64,000 nt of DNA from Neurospora crassa OR74A (taxonomy: Eukaryota; Ascomycota; Sordariomycetes; Sordariales; Sordariaceae): assembly GCF_000182925.2 (NCBI RefSeq), contig NC_026504.1:1550001-1614000 (forward strand), written 5' to 3'. The translations under genes were made by a program, and so were the position numbers. This document shows positions 11,515 through 20,437 of the stretch, in pieces. Numbering within the stretch: the first letter of the stretch is position 1; every line of letters starts with the position of its first letter. The notes under the pieces are model-generated. The model was given only the letters and a program-made list of their open reading frames with translations. It did not search any database and was not told the origin of the DNA.

Positions 11515-14500
11515 ATGTCGTTGACTTCCGCTTCCACTCCCACTTACCGTGCTGGTTGGGCCAAGGCTTCCTCTCTGGCTTCTGGCGCCGCCGTAGTTCG
11601 CCACCACCATCATCAACAACAGCAAACACGAGGCTTTCGCTTCGGTCGTACGTGGTCATCCTACCTCGACCCCGAGTACACTCAAGATGTCTGCCATCGC
11701 CAACGCAGAATTCGCTACAAATACTTCCAGACCTTGAACCGCCGACTCTCGTGGGAGCAGCACCCCTTGGCCGAGAATGCCAAGTCGACCATCAAGCGCA
11801 TGTCCAAGGACTATTGGTACCCGGTTGAGCAGGAAAACGCAGGGCGGCGACATCTCGACGAGGAAATAGCTGCCAGCACCATCAACAACCCAACCGGCAT
11901 CCGACCAGGTCAAAACATCGAAGATGCAGAGCGTGCACCCCTGGAGGACTTGCTGTTCGGAGACGCCAAGACACAGATCAAGACAAAGGCAGAGGCGCCT
12001 CTCGAGAAGTCGAAGTGCAGTCGGGGCAACAAGAACAAGTCCAAGTCGGTGAAGGCGGACTCCGAATACGTGATTGACCCCATCACCAACCGCAAGGTCC
12101 TCAAATCGGCCACATTCGGCCTCGATAGCAATGTCCCGCTATCCAGTCCCTATACATCTCAGTTTACCAACCTCACCCCTCCAGAGCTAGACGCCTCCAA
12201 ACCCATTTTCTATGACGGCCCTCCTCCAGAGGCGGAGCTCAAGGTCTACAGCCAGGTCAAGGTCGACGACGCCCCATGGAACCCGATTGACCCAGCATCT
12301 GCCCCGTCTCTTTCAGATGTGCTCCTCAAGGACACACCTGCTCCCGACCTGTTGAACGCCCTGTCGTCGGATCAAGCTAAAGTGTCTTGGCACCCCAACG
12401 CGGGAATTGCCGCGACCACAGCCGTGCCGCCTTTGGGTCCCCAATCGCAACCGGTAGCTAATGATGTATCTGAGGCTATCAACAAGCAAGAAGCGAAATA
12501 TGAGGACCTCGACAAGTACGGACCTGTCAAGGCAGACGAGCCTGATGGCAAGTACAGGGACACCCCTGAAGTGCCTGCCGACGAGACAGAATTGGGCAAG
12601 TATGGCGCAGTCCGCAGCCATGAACCCGATGGCAAGTACAAGCAGGCCTCGGAGGATACTGTCGACAAGGCGGAGCTTGGCCAGTACGGCGCTGTCCGTG
12701 CCCACGAGCCCGATGGCAAGTACAAGGAGCAAAAGGAATTTACCAACACTCAAGAATACGATCCTGCTGAATTGGCCGAATACGATTCCGTCCGGGTTCA
12801 CGAGCCGGACGGTAAATACAAGAAGGAAAAGGGAGTCAACAACTACGATGAATACGACCCTGCCGAACTAGCCGAGTACGGTTCCGTTCGGGCTCATGAG
12901 CCTGATGGTTTGTACAAGAAGGAAAAGGGGGTTAACAACTACGACGAGTATGATCCAGCGGAACTGGCCGAGTACGACGCAGTCCGTGCTCACGAGCCTG
13001 ACGGCATGTACAAGAAGGAAAAGGCAGTCAACAACTACGACGAGTATGATCCAGCGGAGCTGGCCGAGTACGACGCAGTCCGTGCTCACGAGCCTGACGG
13101 CATGTACAAGAAGGAAAAGGCAGTCAACAACTACGACGAATATGATCCCGCGGAGCTGGCAGAGTACGATGCAGTCCGTGTTCACGAGCCTGACGGTTTG
13201 TACAAGAAGGAAAAGGGAGTTAGAAACTACGACGAATATGATCCCGCGGAGCTGGCCGAGTACGACGCCGTTCGTGTTCATGAACCGGACGGTATGTACA
13301 AGGAGCAGAAGTCATTCAGTAATACTCAGGAATACGACCCTGCCGAACTAGCCCAGTATGACGCTGTTCGCGCCCACGAGCCCGATGGCATGTACAAGAA
13401 GGAGAAGGAGTTCGTCAATTACTCCGAGTATGATCCTGCCGAGCTGGCCGGCTATGGTGCCTTCCGCGCCCACGAACCTGATGGCATGTACAAAAAGGAG
13501 AAGGAATATACCAACTATTCCGAGTACGAAGATCTAGATGCGTACGGTAAACCATTCCTCAGCCATGAGCCCGACGGGAAGTACGCTGCGGAGATGGCGC
13601 GCGCTGAGCCTAGATCAGCACCTTCGGTACTGAAGGAGCTCCGCGAGCGCCAGCAGCCTGCCGTTGTTGCGGGACTGCAAGGAGATGCAGTCGACGCGGC
13701 CAAGTTTTCCGAGGAACTGTCTCAGTATGGCGCATTCAGGAGCCATGAGCCCGATGGCAAGTACGCCGCTTCTGCTCAAGGGCAGAGGCAGGCCCACGCC
13801 GCAGAGGAAGACACTCTCAGCGAAGAGAACCCCTTGGAAGCCTTCACCTACGAAGATGCCCAGACCACCAAATCGTCTGCGGTCTCGAAGCCACAACCCG
13901 TTAAGCCCACCACCACTAGCCCAACCGTCTACAAAATCCTCGCCTTCAACCCCGACACTCAATTCGTCGAAGAAGCCGAGACCACCTCCAGCGTTCTCCC
14001 CTCCAACTCCAACACCCCTACCTCCCCCGCCGACGTGCTGACCCGCCTCACCAACATCTCCAAGTTTCTCCCACACTTTGCCCGCATCGAGTCTCAAGGA
14101 TTTGAGATCGTTGCCGGCTCCGGGGACGTTCTTGTTTTCCGCAAGGTCCGGGAAGGCGTCACTTCCCCTCTTCAATCCCAGACCGTTCATGAGCCCGCCG
14201 CCGCGAGACAAGCGATGGCGCAGGCGGATGGTACCCTCGCAACAAGCAGCAGCGGCGGTTCCCCCATCAACCCCGTTGACATGACGGGCGGAAGCCTGAG
14301 CGGCGGCGGGAAGAGAGATTACCACGTTGCTACGGGCCGGTTCGCTAGTCCGACGGGATTTGTGAACTATAACTTGCCTAGCTCTACTACTACTGCGGCC
14401 AATCCCAGTCAGAGTCAGAGTCCGTCCTCTGCGAGTGAAAAGGTTCATTATGAACAGGCTGCTGCTGAGACCCAGCAGCAACAGGAACAGAAGCAGCAGC

Positions 14501-14664
14501 AGGAGGAGGGGGAGGTGGGACAGCAGCAGAGAAAGAAGGCAAGCCTTACCAAGCGCGCAGTAATGGGCGCCGCCTGGATTGCTGGGGGGGCCTACTCGGT
14601 TGGTGTAGTGAGGGACTTCTTCAAGACTGGTGGTGTGGATGGAAAGGGATCGAAGGGTCTCTGA
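11515..14664 (+). CDS. Mitochondrial-type protein with 13 HEPDG repeats (uncharacterised fungal family)
   Basis: Uninterrupted 1049-aa frame starting at an ATG in context GCCATGT. The N-terminus is Ser/Ala/Arg-rich with few acidic residues (TRGFRFGRTWSSYLDPEY at about 38-55), which fits a mitochondrial presequence. Residues about 333-751 hold 13 copies of a unit whose core is [EQ]Y-[DG]-x-V-R-x-HEPDG-x-Y, spaced 28-32 residues, most linked by KKEK...EYDPAELA. A non-repeat domain at about 808-880 contains LPHFARIESQGFEIV and SGDVLVFRKVR, which I recognise as conserved in uncharacterised fungal proteins often labelled serine-threonine rich. A single hydrophobic segment near the C-terminus (about 1017-1036, VMGAAWIAGGAYSVGVV) is a likely membrane anchor. 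The region before it is Gln-rich. Function is unknown. The mitochondrial membrane location is inferred, not shown. Confidence 0.85.
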   Translation: MSLTSASTPTYRAGWAKASSLASGAAVVRHHHHQQQQTRGFRFGRTWSSYLDPEYTQDVCHRQRRIRYKYFQTLNRRLSWEQHPLAENAKSTIKRMSKDYWYPVEQENAGRRHLDEEIAASTINNPTGIRPGQNIEDAERAPLEDLLFGDAKTQIKTKAEAPLEKSKCSRGNKNKSKSVKADSEYVIDPITNRKVLKSATFGLDSNVPLSSPYTSQFTNLTPPELDASKPIFYDGPPPEAELKVYSQVKVDDAPWNPIDPASAPSLSDVLLKDTPAPDLLNALSSDQAKVSWHPNAGIAATTAVPPLGPQSQPVANDVSEAINKQEAKYEDLDKYGPVKADEPDGKYRDTPEVPADETELGKYGAVRSHEPDGKYKQASEDTVDKAELGQYGAVRAHEPDGKYKEQKEFTNTQEYDPAELAEYDSVRVHEPDGKYKKEKGVNNYDEYDPAELAEYGSVRAHEPDGLYKKEKGVNNYDEYDPAELAEYDAVRAHEPDGMYKKEKAVNNYDEYDPAELAEYDAVRAHEPDGMYKKEKAVNNYDEYDPAELAEYDAVRVHEPDGLYKKEKGVRNYDEYDPAELAEYDAVRVHEPDGMYKEQKSFSNTQEYDPAELAQYDAVRAHEPDGMYKKEKEFVNYSEYDPAELAGYGAFRAHEPDGMYKKEKEYTNYSEYEDLDAYGKPFLSHEPDGKYAAEMARAEPRSAPSVLKELRERQQPAVVAGLQGDAVDAAKFSEELSQYGAFRSHEPDGKYAASAQGQRQAHAAEEDTLSEENPLEAFTYEDAQTTKSSAVSKPQPVKPTTTSPTVYKILAFNPDTQFVEEAETTSSVLPSNSNTPTSPADVLTRLTNISKFLPHFARIESQGFEIVAGSGDVLVFRKVREGVTSPLQSQTVHEPAAARQAMAQADGTLATSSSGGSPINPVDMTGGSLSGGGKRDYHVATGRFASPTGFVNYNLPSSTTTAANPSQSQSPSSASEKVHYEQAAAETQQQQEQKQQQEEGEVGQQQRKKASLTKRAVMGAAWIAGGAYSVGVVRDFFKTGGVDGKGSKGL
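12511..13768 (+). repeat. Intragenic tandem repeats, mainly 96-bp units (HEPDG motif)
   Basis: The repeat units encode 28-32 residues around HEPDG. The central ones have a strict 96-bp period; for example, units starting at 12967, 13063 and 13159 begin with the same residues, and the first two differ by only a few silent bases. The outer units are shorter or more diverged, and the last is separated by an insertion of about 50 residues. Near-identity in the centre indicates recent unit duplication or homogenisation. Confidence 0.95.
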
Positions 14665-15680
14665 GTTTTCTTCGCTTTTTTTCTTCTTTTTCTTTTCTTT
14701 TGTCAAAGCAAATGATCATGACACGACATGAGTGGCGTTTTTTGTTAAGGGAATCTGATGGAGGGAGGGCAGGGCGTATACACACGACTGACGGAGGGAA
14801 AGCCCTTAAACTTGCATGCGAAGGGATCGGTTTTTTTTATTTTTGGCATTTCCTTACCGATTCTCTTTCTCAACACGGCTTTTAGCAGTCGTTTATGCCT
14901 CTTTTCGTAACGGGCAACTTTATCAACATCATCATCATCATCATCATCATCATTATAGATGGGGTCACTGGATACCCATAGATGAATCAAGATTATGGAT
15001 CGCGAAACATGCATACTACGCATACACGATGTAGAATAGTCTCTCGTTCAAAAGTGGACAATGGAATCAAGATGTATATTTAACTGCAGTACATTTCGCG
15101 GGCCTTTGATAGGTGATCAAGTGTTGTAGAGAATGTTGAATCATACAATAACAATGCAGACAAGCGCCTCCTAATGCCGTTAGAGCTCGTGATAGTAGTA
15201 CAAAGTACGTCATTTCATGACCCCCACCCCCCGTTTTCCCGTCCCCTCCTCAACTCGCCATTCGGGTTCGTTCGTGTGACTGGTTTGTACTTCCCAACTG
15301 CTGTCGCCATTTTGTAAAAGGAAAGGAAAAGAAAAAGGAGAAAGAAAATACGACCAATGGCATATATGCTTGAACCTATTTCATTTCATCGCTCGCAATC
15401 TGTTTTCCATGCGCCACCATGCTTATTAATCCAATGCCATTTCCATCCCACGAACTTCCGTTACGTCGTGCCGTGCCGTGTCTTGTCGTGTCGTGTCGTG
15501 CTGTACTGTGACGCGTGCCGAGAACTTGGATCATCATGTTGTGTTTGTTGTCCAATGTTGATTGATGTTGATGTCTCAGTCTGTCGTCGTGGAATCGATC
15601 ATCATATCCCCTCAATCGTGACGGACTCCGTTTTCCACCCTCCACCATCCTCAATTTTTTTATTTTTTTTTCTCTCGGTC
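14665..15680. other. Convergent 3' flanks with CAT-repeat microsatellite
   Basis: This is the space between the converging HEPDG-repeat gene and the small minus-strand gene, consistent with two 3' UTRs. It contains an (ATC)n microsatellite at about 14926-14953 and GTGTC/GTCGT-rich repeats at 15470-15510. No gene is seen. Confidence 0.6.
14926..14953. repeat. (CAT)n microsatellite
   Basis: About nine copies of a CAT trinucleotide in the 3' flank of the HEPDG-repeat gene. Confidence 0.85.
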
Positions 15681-16037
15681 TTAATACCCATGTCCCCCCT
15701 CAGTAAACCCCTCCTCCCCCACAACCTTCCTCACGCTCCCGCCTGTTGATCCGCTCCTCAGCTGCATTTCATGCTTGTACTGCTCCTGCGACCAGCTCTG
15801 TCGGCGGTCGAGCTTGGGTTGCCATGTCGAGGTGTGGTCCATGGCTCTTTGGGCATAGGCATCTGAAGAGGAAGAGGAAGCTGAGCTTTGCGAGTGCGAT
15901 TTGCTTCTGGTGGTGGCGGGGGAGGTAGAAGAAGAAGAAGAAGACGTGGGTGATTTGGTTAGGGTTTCGGTGAGGTCGGAGTAGGGGGCCGAGGTGATGA
16001 TGCTGGAAGGGGCAGGGGCGGTTTTTGTTGAAGACAT
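15681..16037 (-). CDS. Small conserved filamentous-fungal protein (118 aa)
   Basis: A 118-aa protein beginning at the first ATG in its frame (16037). The frame stays open for another 384 nt upstream but contains no ATG, so the upstream part is leader. The first 65 residues are Ser/Thr-rich. The C-terminal half contains AYAQRAMDHTSTWQPKLDRR and QSWSQEQYKHEMQ, a tryptophan-containing block I recognise as conserved in short hypothetical proteins of Pezizomycotina. No signal peptide, membrane segment or catalytic motif is seen. It is probably soluble and its function is unknown. The C-terminus is basic-acidic mixed (VRKVVGEEGFTEGGHGY). Confidence 0.75.
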   Translation of the reverse strand: MSSTKTAPAPSSIITSAPYSDLTETLTKSPTSSSSSSTSPATTRSKSHSQSSASSSSSDAYAQRAMDHTSTWQPKLDRRQSWSQEQYKHEMQLRSGSTGGSVRKVVGEEGFTEGGHGY

Positions 16038-17073
16038 GTTGTTTGTGTAGGATTTTTTGGGGGGGTGTTGTGTGGTGTTAGGTTGGTTGGTTGGTTCTGG
16101 TATAGTAGAGGTAGTTTGAGGTGTGTTGATGATTCGTTGTGTGTTGTACAACTGAAGGTAGGTTTGTGGTGATGAAAGTTGAGGTTTTTGGTGTGTGTTG
16201 GTTGTTTGGAGGTAAGTGGTAGTCAGAGAGAAGGTCGATTCTCGGCGTTCGTTGTATACAAGTTGGGTATCAACAAAGAAATGGCAGGAAAAAGAACTAT
16301 CGTCGCTACCCAATCTTTTCGCTTCAAGGTCGCAGTTGCAGTTTACAGTAGTAACTTCCAGATTGGAATGTGGAGGGAGGGGGAAACGGAACACAGCCGG
16401 ATGCGACACACACTCACTCACCTAATTTATCTTGTTCGTTTGAAAACACAGGAATGGTCTGACGTAGACAGCTGTTGCTTTCGAAGGCTACATAAAGTTG
16501 GAAAGCCACACAAGTGGTGGTCGATCAATTAGTTCTAACCTCCTCACCTCATTGTGCGTCTCTCCTCGCCACTCGTTCGCCAACAAAAATCCAATCAATC
16601 GACAGCAATCATGTCATTGCACAATTAGGTGGTGATACAAATGAGGGGAGTTTCTCAACTGAAGCCGCAAATTGTATCACGTTACGTAACGTAGCCGGAG
16701 GACTGTGACTTATCGGTCCACTCGCTGTAAGGCTGTCGATTGTGGCCCCACCCTTCCCGCCTTCGGCCGCTAAACGATGGTCTAGGGGTCCCCTTTCAAT
16801 GGTGGCTTCAGTGGAACTGGCGACCCTAACAGCGGAGTTCTGTGACGTTTTTGTCAAGTGTTTGTCACACTCATTCTTATTACAAACCGACCTCATTGAT
16901 ATCATTGTTGACGAATAACGATGCTATAACTTACTTGTAACTGGCGAATGAATACGAGCAAGCAATGTAACAAACACCCCGCTGGTTTGTCCTTTTAACA
17001 CGTTGAAATCGAGATCCGTCAAACCCATGGCCCCGACGCCGATGACGATTCCCGGTCCCTTCCCCGGTCAACC
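16038..17073. other. Leader of the small gene plus intergenic sequence
   Basis: On the minus strand, 16038-16430 is CA-rich and G-poor, as in long fungal 5' leaders. It has a good donor (GTGAGTGAG) at 16421 and CAG acceptors near 16150, so a 5' UTR intron is possible. From 16500 to 17073 no gene was recognised. Confidence 0.5.
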
Positions 17074-18156
17074 TCACGATGTCTGATCATGATTGCAATT
17101 ACGGAACGACCCCTCAAACTCCTCGCGCTCGCCCTTCCACCTTTCAATGACCCCGAAAGTATTGCGTGATGTCATCCTTTCCCAATGCCCCCGTGGGCTA
17201 CCAAGTCTTAATGGCACGATTTCCTCCGACTCAGGGATTTCCGGAAGAGCCTTTTCTGAAACAACCCTCGAATACCGTGAAAGCGTCTTCTTCGGCTCTC
17301 GAATCAACACGGCTACTCCAGGATCATTAATCTTCTCGCCAAACGACTCTCGGATAGATCGTGTCGCTCTGAGCGATGAATCTATCTGACCATAGCCATG
17401 CCCTTTTCCTTCCCTCTCCGTGACCAAGAAGCTCGATATCCGCGAGACCCAGCTGGGTCGGATCGGCAGGTCTCCGATGCCCTGACCGTCGAGTTCGACT
17501 GGAGGAGGGTGCGTCCAAGTCACGACGGCTGTCTGTCCTTGTTCCACACCGCGTCCATTACCTCGAGAAATTACTTGGTATCCCAGCTCTGCCCCGGCGG
17601 CGAGGCGATCGCTTGGAAGCAGCGACGTTCGGCTGTCTGAGCGCTTGGTTCTGAATGTAAAATGGGCCCTACCTCTTCGCGAAAAGGCGAACAGGGAGAA
17701 GGAGGGCCATAGTCGGGGAACGCTTCTACCGGCTCTGCGTCGTCGGTTGATCAGGATGTAAAACAGAACCCACATGGTGACAGCGAAGGACAGGCTGAGC
17801 AGCGGAATCAGGCTTATGTTGGTTGCGTGGTTGATGGACGCGGTATCATTAGCGCTTGATGCTGCGCTGCTGGACGTGGACGACGGGGGTGTGATGGCCG
17901 TGGGGAGGCCGGAGATCTTGGTGGTCCATGACTCTTGAGTTAATACCGATGGATTGAATGAGGTGGGGCTTGGTGGAGATCTGCTGTCTGTAAGCAGAAC
18001 CTCTGGAGAGCCTCTACGAGCCATTGTTAAGAGTGTTTCGATGGCTCGGTGAGTGCTTGTTGTCATTGCTGGATACTGAAGGTTCTTAGATGATGAGCTT
18101 GTGGTCGTTGTTGGATATTGGAGGATGAAGGACGACGAGTTTGCGGAAGCGGCCAT
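17074..18156 (-). CDS. Single-pass membrane protein with Ser/Thr-rich N-terminus (uncharacterised)
   Basis: A single-exon frame of 360 aa starting at ATG 18156. Residues 1-113 are rich in Ser, Thr and Pro and would be heavily O-glycosylated if extracellular. A strong transmembrane segment spans about 115-137 (LIPLLSLSFAVTMWVLFYIL) and is followed at once by RRRR, which predicts N-out/C-in topology. The remaining 220 residues are basic and hydrophilic with no domain I recognise, and the tail contains SEKALPEIPESEEIVPLRLG. No cleavable signal peptide is evident. The architecture resembles orphan fungal surface proteins, so function is unknown. Long frame, sensible composition and membrane topology support a real gene, but no homologue was recognised. 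Confidence 0.6.
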   Translation of the reverse strand: MAASANSSSFILQYPTTTTSSSSKNLQYPAMTTSTHRAIETLLTMARRGSPEVLLTDSRSPPSPTSFNPSVLTQESWTTKISGLPTAITPPSSTSSSAASSANDTASINHATNISLIPLLSLSFAVTMWVLFYILINRRRRAGRSVPRLWPSFSLFAFSRRGRAHFTFRTKRSDSRTSLLPSDRLAAGAELGYQVISRGNGRGVEQGQTAVVTWTHPPPVELDGQGIGDLPIRPSWVSRISSFLVTEREGKGHGYGQIDSSLRATRSIRESFGEKINDPGVAVLIREPKKTLSRYSRVVSEKALPEIPESEEIVPLRLGSPRGHWERMTSRNTFGVIERWKGEREEFEGSFRNCNHDQTS

Positions 18157-19394
18157 GTTGAGTCTCGTTGCTGGTCAAGTTGACAACTGCCCGACCCTGC
18201 GTGGTATTTCACGAATCAAGTGTTCCGTTGTCAAGGCCTGGTTGTTATTTCATTTATTCATCGACATTGCATCTGCTCGTGTGAAGGTGAAGAGCGGTAA
18301 GGAAGTGCCCTTCGAGGTGCCGATATAAGGAGGCTCAAGTGAGCAGAAAGATAAAGATGCTGGGCGAGCTGAACATGACGCCAGGCACCTGGGACTCCGT
18401 AAAGCCACGGAGTATTGTTGCAATGGATGTAACGGCGAAACTCGATCATGGTATATTGGGTGAACGGTAGACTTCCATCTATCGAAGCGTATGGTGTTGT
18501 TGTCTCCTCGTCTTTGCTTCAGATATGAGTGAGCAAGGCTGTGGCACCGCTTACTGCATTCAGACTTCAAACCCCCAATGACATGACCTAGGAGGCGCAA
18601 GTGGCCCCCAACCACGCACTTGCAGTCTTACACGGCGCCGGTCAGCCTTGAATCTTGGCAGGGGCATCGAGGCACAAGCATCATCCCACATGTTCTAAAC
18701 CATGTGTTTTGTGATCTGCGCCGCTAGGAGGAAGTTCATGGAGAATTGGTTCTGACAGGCAGACGCATTTATCAGGCGAGGCGAACTCAGCTGTCGCGGT
18801 GTATTAAGTATGCCGCACGATCCGAGAGAAACGACGTCTTCTTGACCATTATCCCTGACCGGCTATTCGCCAAATCAAGAGCCGAGCTCGCGTAGCGTAC
18901 ATGATGAAAAGATCGTTCAGCAGAAGGTTCGGGGAGATTTGAAAAGCCTCGTGATGGACAACAGGAAGGAGTAGGGGAAGCATAGGAGGAGGAAAGAGGT
19001 GTGGTGGCGGCTTTCGGTGACCATCAGGGACCAGGGGTTTGAGGCCACACCCATCTTCTCTCCTATCATTCATTTTCTGTTCTTGCAACTAACCATTCAT
19101 TAGATGTTGATGATGAGAGGAGAAACGGGTTGACGCAAGTTTAAAAGTGTGTATAGAAGAGATCATAGTGCACATACCTCTCATTTTGTGTCCCTCACTT
19201 TCTTTACTTTTTTTTTTTCTTCTTTTTCTTCTTTTTTTTCCCCCTTCCTTTTCTGTAAATCTTTTGCCTCTGTCTTGCCTCTTCATTATTTTCATTTCAT
19301 CAACGTCCAACTTGGAAGTCTTGCATTTCTGGTACAAAGATATGCTGCATGTATTGAGAATGAAAAAAATAAAATAAAATTAAATCAAATTAGG

Positions 19395-19433
<39 letters not shown>

Positions 19434-20437
19434 AAAGCCAAAAAATATTGGTACCAAAAGGGTGCCTGTGGCTCGAAGACGAGAAAGATTGCACGCCACC
19501 AAGGATTATACGATGGCTAAACTACGAGGAACTACGAGTACTCATGCCACCAAAGTGATAGATCCCTTCCATGAATTGACTAAGCGCATGAGCGCATGAC
19601 AGAACCGTTTGAAGTGTGAAGAACAAGAAGACTTCCAAAGAGGTGCCAGAATTGGGATCCATACTTCTATATAATATACTTGCGGAAGCTAAAACTTTCA
19701 GACACGATTCCCATCTTTCCAAAGGTAGTGCGTGCGCCTTCCTTCCGCGACAAGTGACACTTACCGAAATAAGATTTATTGATTTATGTCCACAAACTTC
19801 CTAGAACGCCACAACTGCATTCAGTTTCGGCTCATCTGAACAGCAACCCAGCAAAGAGCTACCATTTAAGTGAGTCGGGGAAGGCAGGCACGACACACAA
19901 CCTTAGAATCCACTTCTAGCTCATGTGGATGGAGTCAGCCAAACCCGAAGGGGGGAACATGAAATGTTGCGTGAAGACAAGGAAGTGTTTCGCTAAGGAA
20001 GCTCGGGGGAGGTGCGGAAGAGCTACTTCTTACCTAGGTGTCATTTGAATGGCAGTCTGTCTGTTGGTGTCTGTAATGCTTTTCTCGTTAGGTGAGAGCC
20101 GAGGTGAAGCGTACGTACCTAACTGGAATGGAAACGAACGGATTTATCTGATCAAAGGAATTTGTAAACATGTCGTTGTTGATGTCCCATTGGAACCACC
20201 TCTCCCATACAAAGGATTAGTTCTCACCAAAAACACGGAGGTACTTATTTCCACTCAAGTAGAAGTCCCGTGCCGTGTTACAAGCAAGAAAAAAAGGCTT
20301 CGGTACTATCCTTTATTACTTGTTCCTCGGCTTCTCATTATATAATATGTACAATACACACCTTGAATATATACAATTAGCCTCAACAAGTGCAGCTGGT
20401 GTCCATATGCCTCAGTTATTACGCTGCGGAACTGTAG
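18157..20437. other. Intergenic region with long poly-A tract
   Basis: About 2.3 kb. The left part is the promoter of the single-pass membrane protein gene. A 37-nt A homopolymer lies at 19395-19431, flanked by A/T-rich sequence. A T-rich block at 19204-19255 is low-complexity. Short ORFs, such as one at 20049-20345, show no recognisable protein. The right end is the 3' flank of the 7-TM gene. Confidence 0.5.
19395..19431. repeat. Poly-A homopolymer (37 nt)
   Basis: An uninterrupted A run of about 37 nt, preceded by ATTAGG and followed by GAAAAGCC. It could be the tail of an old retroposed sequence, but no retrogene or target-site duplication was recognised next to it. Confidence 0.9.

Noticed and set aside
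13615-14706. 363-codon minus-strand frame antisense to the HEPDG-repeat gene
   Set aside because: Shadow of a real gene; low-complexity Gly/Leu translation of the antisense strand.
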